Part shown: positions 6,582 through 15,532 of the stretch, in pieces
Position numbering within the stretch: the first letter of the stretch is position 1
Layout: every line of letters begins with the position of its first letter
NCBI RefSeq assembly: GCF_015999305.1
Contig: NZ_JAEAGP010000001.1
Location: 2,232,001 to 2,296,000 of the forward strand
DNA from: Erythrobacter sp. YJ-T3-07
GTDB lineage: Bacteria > Pseudomonadota > Alphaproteobacteria > Sphingomonadales > Sphingomonadaceae
Direction of reading: 5' to 3'
DNA length: 64,000 nucleotides
Translations under genes and position numbers: made by a program
Notes under the pieces: model-generated
What the model was told of the DNA's origin: nothing
The model's input: only the letters and a program-made list of their open reading frames with translations
Databases searched by the model: none

Positions 6582-8327
6582 TTACATCTCCTCAACGGCC
6601 TCCACCCCGAGGAGACCCAGCCCATTGCGGATAACCTGACCTATTTGCGCGACCAAATAAAGCCTTGCCCCACTAAGCTTGCGGTCCTGTGTCAGGATGA
6701 CCCTTTTCGCAGGATCATCGTTGCCAGCGTTCCAGAAGGCATGGAAAGCGGCCGCAAGATCGTAGAGGTAGAACGCGATCCGGTGGGGTTCGCGTGCCTG
6801 CGCCGCCGACTCGACCAGCCGCGGATATTGCGCAGCCAGCTTGACCAGCGCCACATCGTCGGCGGTCAGCGCGTCGAGCGCCTCGTCGGTCGGGCCAAGA
6901 CCCTCCTCCGCTGCCTTGCGCATGGTCGAACAGATACGCGCATGCGCGTACTGGACGTAGAAGACGGGGTTGTCCTTCGACGCCTCCACCACCTTGGCGA
7001 AGTCGAAATCCATCTGCGCTTCGGGCTTGCGGGTCAGCATGGTGAAGCGCACGACATCCTTGCCGACCTCGTCGACAACGTCCGCCAGCGTCACGAAGTT
7101 GCCCGAGCGCTTGGACATCTTCACCGGCTCGCCGTTGCGCATTAGCTGGACCATCTGGACCAGCTTGACGTCGAACGGCACCGGCGTGCCCTTCCCCTCA
7201 GCCAGCGCCGCGACCGCTGCCTTGATCCGCTTGACCGTGCCCGCGTGGTCCGCGCCCCAGATGTCGATCAGGGCATCGGCGTTCTCGGCCTTCTGCATGT
7301 GGTACGCGAGGTCGGCACCGAAATAGGTCCACTTTCCGTCCGACTTCTTGATCGGGCGATCCTGATCGTCGCCGAACTTGGTGGAGCGGAACAGCGGCAG
7401 CTCGACCGGCTCCCAGTCTTCGGGCGTCTTGCCCTTGGGCTTTTCCAGCTCGCCATCGTAAACGAGGCCCTGCTCGCGCAGCCATGCCTCGGCCTCGGCG
7501 GGCTTGCCCGCGGCCTGCAGCTCGGCCTCCGATGCGAAGACATCATGCGCGATGCCCAGCTTGGCGAGATCGGCGCGGATCAGGTCCATCATCGCCGCGA
7601 CCGCGCGGGGGCGGAACAGGGGGAGCCATTCGCTCTCCGGCGCGGCGGCGTATTTATCGCCGAATTCCTCGGCCAGCGCCTTGCCGACCGGGATCAGATA
7701 GTCGCCCGGATAGAGGCCTTCGGGGATCTCGCCCACGGCCTCGCCCAGCGCCTCGCGGTACCGCACGTGGGCCGAGCGCGCGAGCACGTCGACCTGCCCG
7801 CCGGCGTCGTTGACGTAATATTCGCGGGTGACCGAATGCCCCGTCGCATCGAGCAGGCTGGCCAGCGCGTCGCCCACCACCGCGCCGCGGCAATGGCCCA
7901 TATGCATCGGTCCAGTCGGGTTGGCGGAGACATATTCGACGTTGATCCGCGTACCCTTACCCACGCCCGAGCGGCCATAGCCCTCCGCAAGTGAGCCGAT
8001 CGCGCGAATCTCGTCGATCCACGCGCGATCCGCGATGCGCAGGTTGATGAAGCCCGGTCCGGCAATCTCGGCGCTTTCGATGTCGGGATCGCGCTTCAGA
8101 TGCTCGACGATCTGCTCGGCGAGCGCGCGCGGGTTGGCCTTGGCCGGTTTGGCCAAGACCATTGCAGCATTGGTCGCAATGTCGCCGTGCGAGGGATCGC
8201 GCGGCGGCTCGACCGACACATTGGCCCGGCTGACCTCGGGAGGCAGCGTGCCTTCAGCTTCGAGCGCGGAAAGCACGGCGTCGATCCGCTCTGCATAGGC
8301 GGCGTAAATCGTGGCAATATCTGACAT
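6582..8327 (-). CDS. argS: arginyl-tRNA synthetase
   Basis: ArgRS is a class I synthetase charging tRNA-Arg. The 581-residue product has the HIGH-type motif as HMGHCRG (about 140) in the context NVEYVSANPTGPMHMGH, a KMSKRSGN loop (about 380), and the C-terminal DALR anticodon-binding domain (LAQYPRLVESAAQAREPHRIAFYLYDLAAAFHAFWN). It begins with an Arg-tRNA-synthetase N-terminal (Add-1-like) domain. The length is normal. It is the first recognisable gene of the minus-strand run to tatC. Confidence 0.97.
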   Translation of the reverse strand: MSDIATIYAAYAERIDAVLSALEAEGTLPPEVSRANVSVEPPRDPSHGDIATNAAMVLAKPAKANPRALAEQIVEHLKRDPDIESAEIAGPGFINLRIADRAWIDEIRAIGSLAEGYGRSGVGKGTRINVEYVSANPTGPMHMGHCRGAVVGDALASLLDATGHSVTREYYVNDAGGQVDVLARSAHVRYREALGEAVGEIPEGLYPGDYLIPVGKALAEEFGDKYAAAPESEWLPLFRPRAVAAMMDLIRADLAKLGIAHDVFASEAELQAAGKPAEAEAWLREQGLVYDGELEKPKGKTPEDWEPVELPLFRSTKFGDDQDRPIKKSDGKWTYFGADLAYHMQKAENADALIDIWGADHAGTVKRIKAAVAALAEGKGTPVPFDVKLVQMVQLMRNGEPVKMSKRSGNFVTLADVVDEVGKDVVRFTMLTRKPEAQMDFDFAKVVEASKDNPVFYVQYAHARICSTMRKAAEEGLGPTDEALDALTADDVALVKLAAQYPRLVESAAQAREPHRIAFYLYDLAAAFHAFWNAGNDDPAKRVILTQDRKLSGARLYLVAQIGQVIRNGLGLLGVEAVEEM

Positions 8328-8405
8328 GAGCGCCCGCTTAGCCGGTTTGACGCCGGGGACAAGTGGGCTGCGAGCGGGAGCAGTGCGCCCCCGCCCTGTC
8401 AGGCC

Positions 8406-9056
8406 TTAGCGAGTGGCGTTGTAGGCCAGCTGCGCGTCGGTCAGCTGGAAGCCGACCAGCAGTTCGAAACTGGCGGCCTGCACCGCTGCGCGCACTTCGG
8501 GATCGGCCAGCGGGTCGAGCGCGGCGTCTTCATCACCTGCCTTGCGTTCGCGCGTGATCCGCTCGCGCACATCGGCGGGCAAGGTCGCGTCGGCGCGGTT
8601 GATAAAGGCACCGGCCTGCCCCTGACCGACTGCGCGGTCCTGCCCATCGGCAAAGGCGATCCGCACGGTGCCGACCTTCTTGGTCACCACCGAGCTGCCG
8701 CCGCGAAGAACGACCGAGAAATACGGCAGCTCCACAGTGCGCGCGCCGCGGGTGTCTTGGCGCGTCGCGTACACATCGAAGGTGGCGTTGGTGTAGATTC
8801 GCTCGCCCTGCTCATCGCAGGTGGTGCGCAGGTTGGTCATCGTCGCTTCGACGTCCATGTCGCGCGCCAGCCGGCTGGTGGGCGAGGTAAAGGTGGTGAT
8901 ATCGCCCGTGTAGTCGGGGATGCCGACCGCCGGACACAGGGTGCGAACCGCGGTGACGCCGACGCCTTGGTCGACCACCAGTTCGCCCGGCTTGGCGCAG
9001 GCAGACAGCGCGAGAACCGCAGCAGCGGGTGCTATAAGGCGAACGGCAGCATGCAT
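8406..9056 (-). CDS. conserved lipoprotein of unknown function
   Basis: The 216-residue product has a lipoprotein signal peptide with lipobox LSAC (Cys about residue 20), so it is probably anchored by lipid at the outer or inner membrane. The mature part is a mixed alpha/beta domain of no family I recognise; it contains FDVYATRQDTRGARTVELPYFSVVL and a cluster RERITRERKAGDED near the C-terminus. It is divergent from ispH, sharing a 95-nt promoter region, and 78 nt separate it from argS. Confidence 0.75.
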   Translation of the reverse strand: MHAAVRLIAPAAAVLALSACAKPGELVVDQGVGVTAVRTLCPAVGIPDYTGDITTFTSPTSRLARDMDVEATMTNLRTTCDEQGERIYTNATFDVYATRQDTRGARTVELPYFSVVLRGGSSVVTKKVGTVRIAFADGQDRAVGQGQAGAFINRADATLPADVRERITRERKAGDEDAALDPLADPEVRAAVQAASFELLVGFQLTDAQLAYNATR

Positions 9057-9151
9057 ATTTCGGTCGTATCCCTCACTCGATCGAGCGTCGAACGCGTCAA
9101 ACTCGTCCCGGCACCTAGCGGCGCGCGAGCAGAATGGCTAGATAGCGGCTT

Positions 9152-10150
9152 ATGAACGCCGCATTTCCCGCTGAACAGATGCCCGCCGATCAAACTCCCG
9201 CCAAGGGGGGCGACCGGCCCGGCCTCACGATCCTGATCGCCGCTCCGCGCGGCTTTTGCGCCGGGGTCGACCGCGCGATCGAGATCGTCGAGCGCGCGCT
9301 CGAAAAATACGGCGCGCCGGTCTACGTCCGCCATGAAATCGTTCACAACCGCTATGTCGTGGAAGGCCTGAAGGCCAAGGGCGCGATCTTCGTCGAGGAA
9401 CTGGACGAAGTGCCCGACGATGCGCCGGTTGTGTTCAGCGCGCACGGTGTGCCCAAGTCCGTCCCCGCAGAAGCGGAGCGGCGCGAGCTGCTGTATGTCG
9501 ATGCGACCTGCCCGCTGGTCAGCAAGGTTCACCGCCAGGCGGAACGGCTGCTCGAAAAAGACAAGCACATCCTGTTTATCGGCCACGCCGGGCATCCCGA
9601 AGTGATCGGCACCATGGGTCAGGTCGCGAAGGGCGAGATGACGCTGGTGGAAACGGTGGAGGATGTCGCAAACCTGCCCTTCAGCAGCGAAGACGATCTC
9701 GCCTTCCTGACCCAGACCACGCTCTCGGTCGACGATACGGCAGAGATCATCGCGGCGCTGCAGGCACGCTTCCCCTCGATCGCCGCACCCAAGGCTGAAG
9801 ACATCTGCTACGCGACGTCCAACCGGCAGGCTGCGGTCAAGGAACTCGCGCCGGGCAGCGATCTGGTGTTGGTGATTGGCGCACCGAACTCTTCCAATTC
9901 GCTCAGACTGGTCGAAGTGGCTGAGCGCTGCGGCACCACCGCCAAGCTGATCCAGCGGGCGGACGAGATCGACCCCGCATGGCTGGAAGGTGTCGGCACC
10001 GTTGGCCTGACCGCCGGTGCCTCCGCGCCGGAAACGCTGGTCCGCGAAGTGGTCGACAAGCTTGCCGAATGGCGCACGATCGATGAACGCCCGGTGCTGG
10101 TGACCGAGGAGAAGATGATCTTCAAGCTGCCTCGCCAACTGGCCGACTGA
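9152..10150 (+). CDS. ispH: 4-hydroxy-3-methylbut-2-enyl diphosphate reductase
   Basis: IspH is the last enzyme of the non-mevalonate isoprenoid pathway, reducing HMBPP to IPP and DMAPP with a 4Fe-4S cluster. The three cluster cysteines are present in [12 protein letters not shown] (C36), DATCPLV and [10 protein letters not shown], with catalytic region signatures [10 protein letters not shown] and FSAHGVP. At 332 residues it has a normal length with a short N-terminal extension (about 24 residues) before the conserved core. It begins the ispH-thrB-rnhA series. Confidence 0.97.
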   Translation: MNAAFPAEQMPADQTPAKGGDRPGLTILIAAPRGFCAGVDRAIEIVERALEKYGAPVYVRHEIVHNRYVVEGLKAKGAIFVEELDEVPDDAPVVFSAHGVPKSVPAEAERRELLYVDATCPLVSKVHRQAERLLEKDKHILFIGHAGHPEVIGTMGQVAKGEMTLVETVEDVANLPFSSEDDLAFLTQTTLSVDDTAEIIAALQARFPSIAAPKAEDICYATSNRQAAVKELAPGSDLVLVIGAPNSSNSLRLVEVAERCGTTAKLIQRADEIDPAWLEGVGTVGLTAGASAPETLVREVVDKLAEWRTIDERPVLVTEEKMIFKLPRQLAD

Positions 10151-10169
10151 CGCGCGCCTCGCCGCGATC

Positions 10170-11141
10170 GTGGCCGTCTACACCCACCTCACCGCGGGCG
10201 AGATCGCCCAGTTTCTCGCCCGCTTCGATGTCGGCGCGCTGCGCTCTGCCAAGGGCATTGCCGAGGGCGTCTCCAATTCGAACTGGCTGATCGAGACCGA
10301 GCGGGATGGTGCAGCGCGCCGTTTCATCCTGACCGTGTTCGAAGCGCGCACGGATGCGGCGGACCTGCCGTTCTTTCTCTCCCTGCTCGATCACTTGGCA
10401 GGCAAGGGCCAGCCGGTGCCGCGCACGATCCACACCCGTGACGATGCCAACATGACACTGGTGCGGGGCAAGCCCGCCGCACTGATCGAATTCCTGCCCG
10501 GCGTCTCGATCGACGACCCGGACGAGGCGCAGGCCCATGCGGTGGGTGTCGCGCTGGCGGACCTGCATCTGGCGACACGCGATTTCACGCAGACGCGGCA
10601 GACGTCGCTCGGCATCCCGACCTGCGTCGGGATGGTCCGCGACCATGCGGAGCGGCTGGGAGAGGTCGATCCGGCGCTGCCCGAGATCCTGCCCGATTGC
10701 GGCGCATCATTGCTGGAATCCTGGCCCGATGCCCTGCCCGACGGCACGATCCACGCCGATCTGTTCCCTGACAACGTGCTGTTCGTGGGCAAGCAGGTCA
10801 CCGGATTGATCGATTTCTACTTCGCCTGCACCGGCCTGCTCGCCTTCGATCTTGCCGTAACCCATGCCGCTTGGAGCTTCACCGCTACGGGGAACGACTT
10901 CCGTCCCTCGGTCGGCAACGCTCTGATGGCAGGCTACGAGAGCAGGCGCCCGCTCACCTGGGAAGAGCGGCGGGCACTGCCGATCCTCGCCCAGGGTGCC
11001 TGCCTGCGGTTCGTCGCCACGCGGGTGGAAGACTGGTTCGCCACCCCGGCTGACGGGCTGGTTCGCCGCAAAAACCCGATGCAGTTCGCACAGCGGCTTG
11101 CATTCTACCGTGACCGGGGCGAAGCCGCGTTCCAGAGTTAG
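10170..11141 (+). CDS. thrB: homoserine kinase (aminoglycoside-phosphotransferase fold)
   Basis: This enzyme phosphorylates homoserine for threonine synthesis. It is the protein-kinase-like (APH superfamily) type rather than the GHMP type. The GTG start at 10170 gives [22 protein letters not shown], which is typical of proteobacterial ThrB_alpha proteins. Key motifs are [11 protein letters not shown], the catalytic [13 protein letters not shown] (HxDxxxxN) and [10 protein letters not shown]. The product is 323 residues. It starts 19 nt after ispH and is followed 11 nt later by rnhA, a familiar alphaproteobacterial order. Confidence 0.94.
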   Translation: MAVYTHLTAGEIAQFLARFDVGALRSAKGIAEGVSNSNWLIETERDGAARRFILTVFEARTDAADLPFFLSLLDHLAGKGQPVPRTIHTRDDANMTLVRGKPAALIEFLPGVSIDDPDEAQAHAVGVALADLHLATRDFTQTRQTSLGIPTCVGMVRDHAERLGEVDPALPEILPDCGASLLESWPDALPDGTIHADLFPDNVLFVGKQVTGLIDFYFACTGLLAFDLAVTHAAWSFTATGNDFRPSVGNALMAGYESRRPLTWEERRALPILAQGACLRFVATRVEDWFATPADGLVRRKNPMQFAQRLAFYRDRGEAAFQS

Positions 11142-11152
11142 ACGGGTCAATC

Positions 11153-11587
11153 ATGAGCGACGTACAGATTTTCACCGACGGGGCCTGCAAGGGTAACCCC
11201 GGCCCAGGCGGCTGGGGCGCGCTCCTGCGCAAGGGAAAGACCGAGAAGGAGCTTTCCGGCGCAGAGCCCGACACGACCAACAACCGGATGGAGATGACCG
11301 CCGCGATCCGCGCGCTCTCTGCGCTCAAGCGGGGCTGCACGGTCGATCTGTTTACCGACAGCAAGTACCTGATCGACGGTATCACCAAGTGGCTGCCCGG
11401 CTGGCAGAAGCGCGGCTGGCGCACCGCCGACAAGAAGCCGGTCAAGAACGAGGACTTGTGGCGCCAGCTGGCAGAGCTGACTGCAACGCACTCCGTCACC
11501 TGGCACTGGGTCAGGGGCCACTCCGGCCATGCGGAGAACGAGCGGGTCGACAGGCTCGCCAGCGACGCTGCGGAAAGCCTGCGCTAG
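11153..11587 (+). CDS. rnhA: ribonuclease HI
   Basis: RNase HI cleaves the RNA strand of RNA-DNA hybrids. The four acidic active-site residues are present at D9 (IFTDGAC), E47 (NRMEMTA), D69 (FTDSKY) and D133 (RVDRLA), with the GHSGH loop. The 144-residue product has the usual length. It is the last gene of the ispH-thrB-rnhA run; the following gene is convergent, with 83 nt between stops. Confidence 0.97.
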   Translation: MSDVQIFTDGACKGNPGPGGWGALLRKGKTEKELSGAEPDTTNNRMEMTAAIRALSALKRGCTVDLFTDSKYLIDGITKWLPGWQKRGWRTADKKPVKNEDLWRQLAELTATHSVTWHWVRGHSGHAENERVDRLASDAAESLR

Positions 11588-11670
11588 ACCGGCATCACGA
11601 GTTATCGATCATCTCGGCACCCGGGCCGGTTTGTTTTTGATCGAAGCGAACGCGTTGTGCGCGCTCGTCT

Positions 11671-12768
11671 CTACCCGAAGCGCGCGGGCGAGAAGCTCTG
11701 TTCGTCCAGCGCCTGCGTCATCGCATCGCGCGGCCTTTCAAGTAAGAGCTGGCTGGCCAGCCGCGCGGCGGCGGGTGCGGTCTGAATGCCGAAGCCGCCC
11801 TGCCCTGCGAACCAGAAAAATCCGGACAGCCGCGGGTCCCACCCATAGACCGGCTTGCGATCGGGCGCGAAGCTGCGCAGTCCGGCCCAGGTCCGCTCGA
11901 CTTTGCGGATTTCTGCATCGACCACTCCCCCGAACCGGTCGATCGCCTGCGCAACCGCCAGCTCCTCCGGCGCAGCATCGACGGGCGGCACCGGAGTTTC
12001 GTCATGCGGGCTGAGCCACAGACTGCCGCCGCCTTCCGGCTTGAAATAGAACCGTCCGGATATGTCGAGCGTCAGCGGCCCGTCCCTGGGCAATGGCGGA
12101 TCGACCGATAGCTGCAGCATTGTGCGCTGGAGCGGCTGGATGCCCAGCGGGCGCGCACCAGCCATCCCGGCGAGCGTATCGGCCCATGCCCCTGCCGCGT
12201 TGACGATCGCCGCCGCGCGCCATTCGCGCCCGTCGGCGCAGCGGATCGCCCAGCCCTCGCCCTGGCGGTCGAGCGACTGGACAAGCGCGCGAACTTCCAG
12301 TCGCGCTCCGCCCTGTTTCGCCGCCTTCAGGTAATGCTGGTGCAGGCTCGCCACGTCGATATCGGCGCAATGCGGCTGCCAGATCGCCTCGCACCATTGC
12401 GGCAGCAGACCCGCAATGTAATCGCGCGCCTCATCGGTCGCCAGCCGATCGAACCGCGCGCCGCTATCGGCAAAGCGCGCCGCGAAGGCATCCAGCTTTC
12501 CCGCATCTTCGGCCCGCCCGATATACAGCGCGCCGCGCGGGCTGAGGAAGCCACCGTCACGCAAATAAGCTTCCGATGCGCGGCTGAGCGGGACAAGTTC
12601 GGGCCCGCCGTAGCATTCCTCCCAGAATGCTGCCGAGCGCCCGGTCGTGTGGTAACCGGGCGCATCCTCACCCTCCAGCAGCAGGACGCGGGCATGCGGC
12701 GCGATTTCCGCGGCAAGGCTCGCCCCGGCTATCCCAGCGCCGATAATCGCAAGATCATATTCGGCCAT
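11671..12768 (-). CDS. FAD-dependent oxidoreductase of the DAO family
   Basis: The 365-residue product has a GIGAGIAGASLA dinucleotide-binding motif at residues 8-20 and a C-terminal FAD motif (RSFAPDRKPVYGWDP ... FFWFAGQGGFGIQTAPA). These are typical of glycine/D-amino-acid oxidases and D-arginine dehydrogenases. It probably oxidises an amino acid or another secondary amine; the substrate cannot be read from sequence. The signature HTTGRSAAFWEECYG resembles DauA-like dehydrogenases. It begins 9 nt after the hydrolase upstream and is probably cotranscribed with it. Confidence 0.85.
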   Translation of the reverse strand: MAEYDLAIIGAGIAGASLAAEIAPHARVLLLEGEDAPGYHTTGRSAAFWEECYGGPELVPLSRASEAYLRDGGFLSPRGALYIGRAEDAGKLDAFAARFADSGARFDRLATDEARDYIAGLLPQWCEAIWQPHCADIDVASLHQHYLKAAKQGGARLEVRALVQSLDRQGEGWAIRCADGREWRAAAIVNAAGAWADTLAGMAGARPLGIQPLQRTMLQLSVDPPLPRDGPLTLDISGRFYFKPEGGGSLWLSPHDETPVPPVDAAPEELAVAQAIDRFGGVVDAEIRKVERTWAGLRSFAPDRKPVYGWDPRLSGFFWFAGQGGFGIQTAPAAARLASQLLLERPRDAMTQALDEQSFSPARFG

Positions 12769-12777
12769 GGACGCTAT

Positions 12778-13743
12778 CTAGGATTGGCGCGGCGCTTTGC
12801 GATCGAGAAAGTCGGCGATGCCATCCATTGCGCGCCCGCGTATCTCATCCACCTCACGGAAAATCTCGTGATGCGCCTCGTCGCCGAATTGCAGCAGTTC
12901 GGCAAAGGGCAGCCGCGCCCCCGCGCGCGCGATCGCGTCCCACGCGACCAGCTGGTCGTTGGTGGTGCCGAACAGGAAGACCGGAGTGTCGACCCGTTCC
13001 AGCGCGCCCTTCGCTTCGATCACCAGCATAGAAGCGATCGCGGCGGCCACCCAGCCCCAGCTCGCCGGGCCCATCGCGACCTCGGGCCGCGCATTGCGCC
13101 ACCAAAGTTCGTCCGCATAGCGATCGGGATCATGCGTCAGCAGCGCACCGCGATCTTCGGGCAGTGCGCCGGGCTTCTCGCTCGTCTTCCATGCCGGTTG
13201 GCGCGGACCGCGCAGCCGCGCCATGCCTTTTGAGACTGCGCTCAGCAGCCATAGCGGCCCCGGCGTGCCGACCAGGCCGAGCATCGGGGCGGAGAGTACC
13301 GCCGCATCTGGTGTTGCGCGCCCTTCGACCAGCGCGCGCAGCACCAGATGCCCGCCCATCGAATGGCCGATCAGCACGTGCGGGCCGGGCGTTTCCGCAA
13401 CCCACTTGTCCCACAGCACCGCAAGATCGGCAGTCCAGATGCCGAAATCATCGATATGGCCGGTCAACCCGTCCTTGCCGAGACGGCCCGAGATGCCCTG
13501 CCCGCGCCAGTCGCTGGCGGTCACGTGCCAGCCCTCGCGCGCCCACTCGTCCAGCGTTTCGAGGTATTTCTCGTAGTGATCGCCGCGGCCGGGCATGAAC
13601 AGGATCGATCCCCGCGCAGTTTCCGCCGCAACCGGCCAGTCGATCCGGCGGATCCTTGCGCCATCGGCGGTTTCCCAGTGGCTCTCACTCGCGGCGTCGG
13701 GGATGGCGCGGCGATCGAAGGATATGCTCGGTTCTGGCGACAT
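12778..13743 (-). CDS. alpha/beta hydrolase, lysophospholipase-like
   Basis: The 321-residue cytoplasmic-type hydrolase has the nucleophile elbow GHSMGG (S128), an oxyanion-region motif MPGRGDHYEKY and SDWRGQGISGR, the pattern of the PldB/monoglyceride-lipase group. A late acidic residue and His (GDEAHHEIFREVD) complete a plausible triad. There is no signal peptide. It is divergent from the cpa locus across a 93-nt gap and leads into the FAD oxidoreductase. Confidence 0.88.
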   Translation of the reverse strand: MSPEPSISFDRRAIPDAASESHWETADGARIRRIDWPVAAETARGSILFMPGRGDHYEKYLETLDEWAREGWHVTASDWRGQGISGRLGKDGLTGHIDDFGIWTADLAVLWDKWVAETPGPHVLIGHSMGGHLVLRALVEGRATPDAAVLSAPMLGLVGTPGPLWLLSAVSKGMARLRGPRQPAWKTSEKPGALPEDRGALLTHDPDRYADELWWRNARPEVAMGPASWGWVAAAIASMLVIEAKGALERVDTPVFLFGTTNDQLVAWDAIARAGARLPFAELLQFGDEAHHEIFREVDEIRGRAMDGIADFLDRKAPRQS

Positions 13744-13836
13744 TGGTCTGAATGATCCGGAGGTTCGTGGTTACTTTTTGGTAAGCGCGGACGGGTAGCA
13801 GGTTTGTCCACCACTAGGGAGGCCTGCGGCCCGTCC

Positions 13837-14331
13837 ATGCTGAGCGACTATCTGCACTATGCACTGCTGATTGCACTGGCAATCGCGCTGGTCACGGCCG
13901 CGATCACCGATCTCAGATCGCGCAGGATCGCCAACTGGCTGACCGGCGGGGTCGCGCTGGGCGCGCCTCTGTTCTGGTGGGCCAGCGGCCTGTCGCTGTG
14001 GCCCGGCGTGGCCCTGCAATTCGCGGTCGCGCTGGCGGCCTTCGCGATCCTCGCCGTGCTGTTCGCGCTGCGCGCGATGGGCGGCGGCGATGTGAAGCTG
14101 CTGACCGCGCTCGCGCTGTGGATCGCGCCGCTTCCCTTCCTGCAACTGGTGTTCGTGATGGCGATCCTGGGCGGCGTGCTGACGCTGGCGTTCGGCGCGT
14201 GGCACATCATGCGCCGCCGCAAGGAGCGGCTGGCGATCCCCTATGGCGTGGCGATCTCCGCCGCCGGGCTCTGGATCCTGAGCGTCCACTACTTCCCCGC
14301 TGCCGGTGCAGCGATCGGCCTAACCGCCTGA
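13837..14331 (+). CDS. cpaA: prepilin peptidase CpaA (A24 family)
   Basis: CpaA cleaves the leader of Flp-type prepilins at the inner membrane. The 164-residue product is all hydrophobic helices with both catalytic aspartates of the family: AAITDLRSRRI near the N-terminus and the GxGD-type motif MGGGDVKL. The start at 13837 (MLSDYLHYA) is preferred over an in-frame TTG at 13804; AGGGAGG lies 14 nt upstream, a long spacing. It leads the cpa gene series, 137 nt ahead of cpaB. Confidence 0.92.
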   Translation: MLSDYLHYALLIALAIALVTAAITDLRSRRIANWLTGGVALGAPLFWWASGLSLWPGVALQFAVALAAFAILAVLFALRAMGGGDVKLLTALALWIAPLPFLQLVFVMAILGGVLTLAFGAWHIMRRRKERLAIPYGVAISAAGLWILSVHYFPAAGAAIGLTA

Positions 14332-14468
14332 AGATGCAGGCCCTGCCCGCAATGGCGCAGCAAAGCGCGAGAAGTTCAATGAACTCGATTTTAACCAGTT
14401 GCCGCTTAATCAACCGAGCCATCCCGCCCTTTGGCGTGGACATGTTCGATCTGGGGGACTTTTAAGTC

Positions 14469-15530
14469 ATGGATAGGAAGAAGCTGGTTCTGCTGCTGGC
14501 AGCACTGGTCATCGCAGCGGGCACAGCGTTCATCGCGCGCAGCATGTTTGCCGGCGCGTCCGTCCCGGAAGTTGCCGCGGCAACCGGCCCGGTGGAACCC
14601 ACCGGCCCGCGCGTGCTGGTCGCCCAGCGCAGCCTGCCGGTCGGCACGATCATCACCCAGGATGCCATCAGCTATCAGGCCTGGCCCCAGGAACTGGTTC
14701 GCGACGCGTATTTCATCGACGGCGAGGCCGACGTGTCCAAACTGCTGGGCACCGTTGTACGCTACCAGATCACCGCCGGCGAACCGGTCACCCAGGGCGC
14801 GCTCGTGGCGCCGGGCGATCGCGGCTTCCTGGCCGCAGCGCTTGGCCCCGGCATGCGCGCAATCACCGTGCCGGTGAACGCCCAGACCAGCGTCGCAGGC
14901 TTCGTCTTCCCCGGCGACCGGGTCGACCTGATGATGACCCACGAGACCGACGGCGTGAAAGCTACCGAGACGATCCTGCGCAATCTGCGCGTACTCGCGA
15001 CCGACCAGTCGACCTCTCAGAACACCGTCGACGGCCAGACGGTCGTCAATGGTTTCAGCACGGTCACTCTGGAGGTGACGCCCAAGATCGCCGAGAAGAT
15101 CGCGGTCGCGCAAACGGTCGGTACGCTCAGCCTCTCGCTACGCTCGATCGCGGACAACAGCACCGATCTGGAGCGTGCGCTGGCTTCGGGTGACATCGCC
15201 ATCCCCGACAACGCCACCCCCGAAGAAGAAGCGCGCCTGCTCGCCCGTGCGCGCAACATGCCCAGCGATACCGGCGCCTCTTTCGTCACCGGCGCCGACG
15301 TCTCGCGCTTTGAGCGGCGCGTGCCGCAACCGCAGAACAACGGCGGATCTGCCCCGCAGGTCGCTGCCGGACCGGTTGCCGTGTCCAATGGCGCTCCGGC
15401 CGGACCACCCGCTTTCAGCGGACCCGTGGTGCGCGTGATGCGCGGCCAGGAAAGCACCGCCGTCACCGCCGGAAAGACCGGCACGGTCAAGACGGATACC
15501 GCGCAGACCAGCCAGCTCAGGCGGGACTGA
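14469..15530 (+). CDS. cpaB: Flp pilus assembly protein CpaB
   Basis: CpaB (RcpC) is a periplasmic assembly factor of the Tad pilus. The 353-residue product has an N-terminal membrane anchor (about 5-24), a SAF domain (VLVAQRSLPVGTIITQDAISYQAWP, then QITAGEPVTQGAL) and the RcpC-type core (GMRAITVPVNAQTSVAGFVFPGDRVDLMMTH). The C-terminal 90 residues are low-complexity (Pro, Ala, Asn, Gln). It is separated from cpaC by 2 nt. Confidence 0.93.
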   Translation: MDRKKLVLLLAALVIAAGTAFIARSMFAGASVPEVAAATGPVEPTGPRVLVAQRSLPVGTIITQDAISYQAWPQELVRDAYFIDGEADVSKLLGTVVRYQITAGEPVTQGALVAPGDRGFLAAALGPGMRAITVPVNAQTSVAGFVFPGDRVDLMMTHETDGVKATETILRNLRVLATDQSTSQNTVDGQTVVNGFSTVTLEVTPKIAEKIAVAQTVGTLSLSLRSIADNSTDLERALASGDIAIPDNATPEEEARLLARARNMPSDTGASFVTGADVSRFERRVPQPQNNGGSAPQVAAGPVAVSNGAPAGPPAFSGPVVRVMRGQESTAVTAGKTGTVKTDTAQTSQLRRD

Positions 15531-15532
15531 TC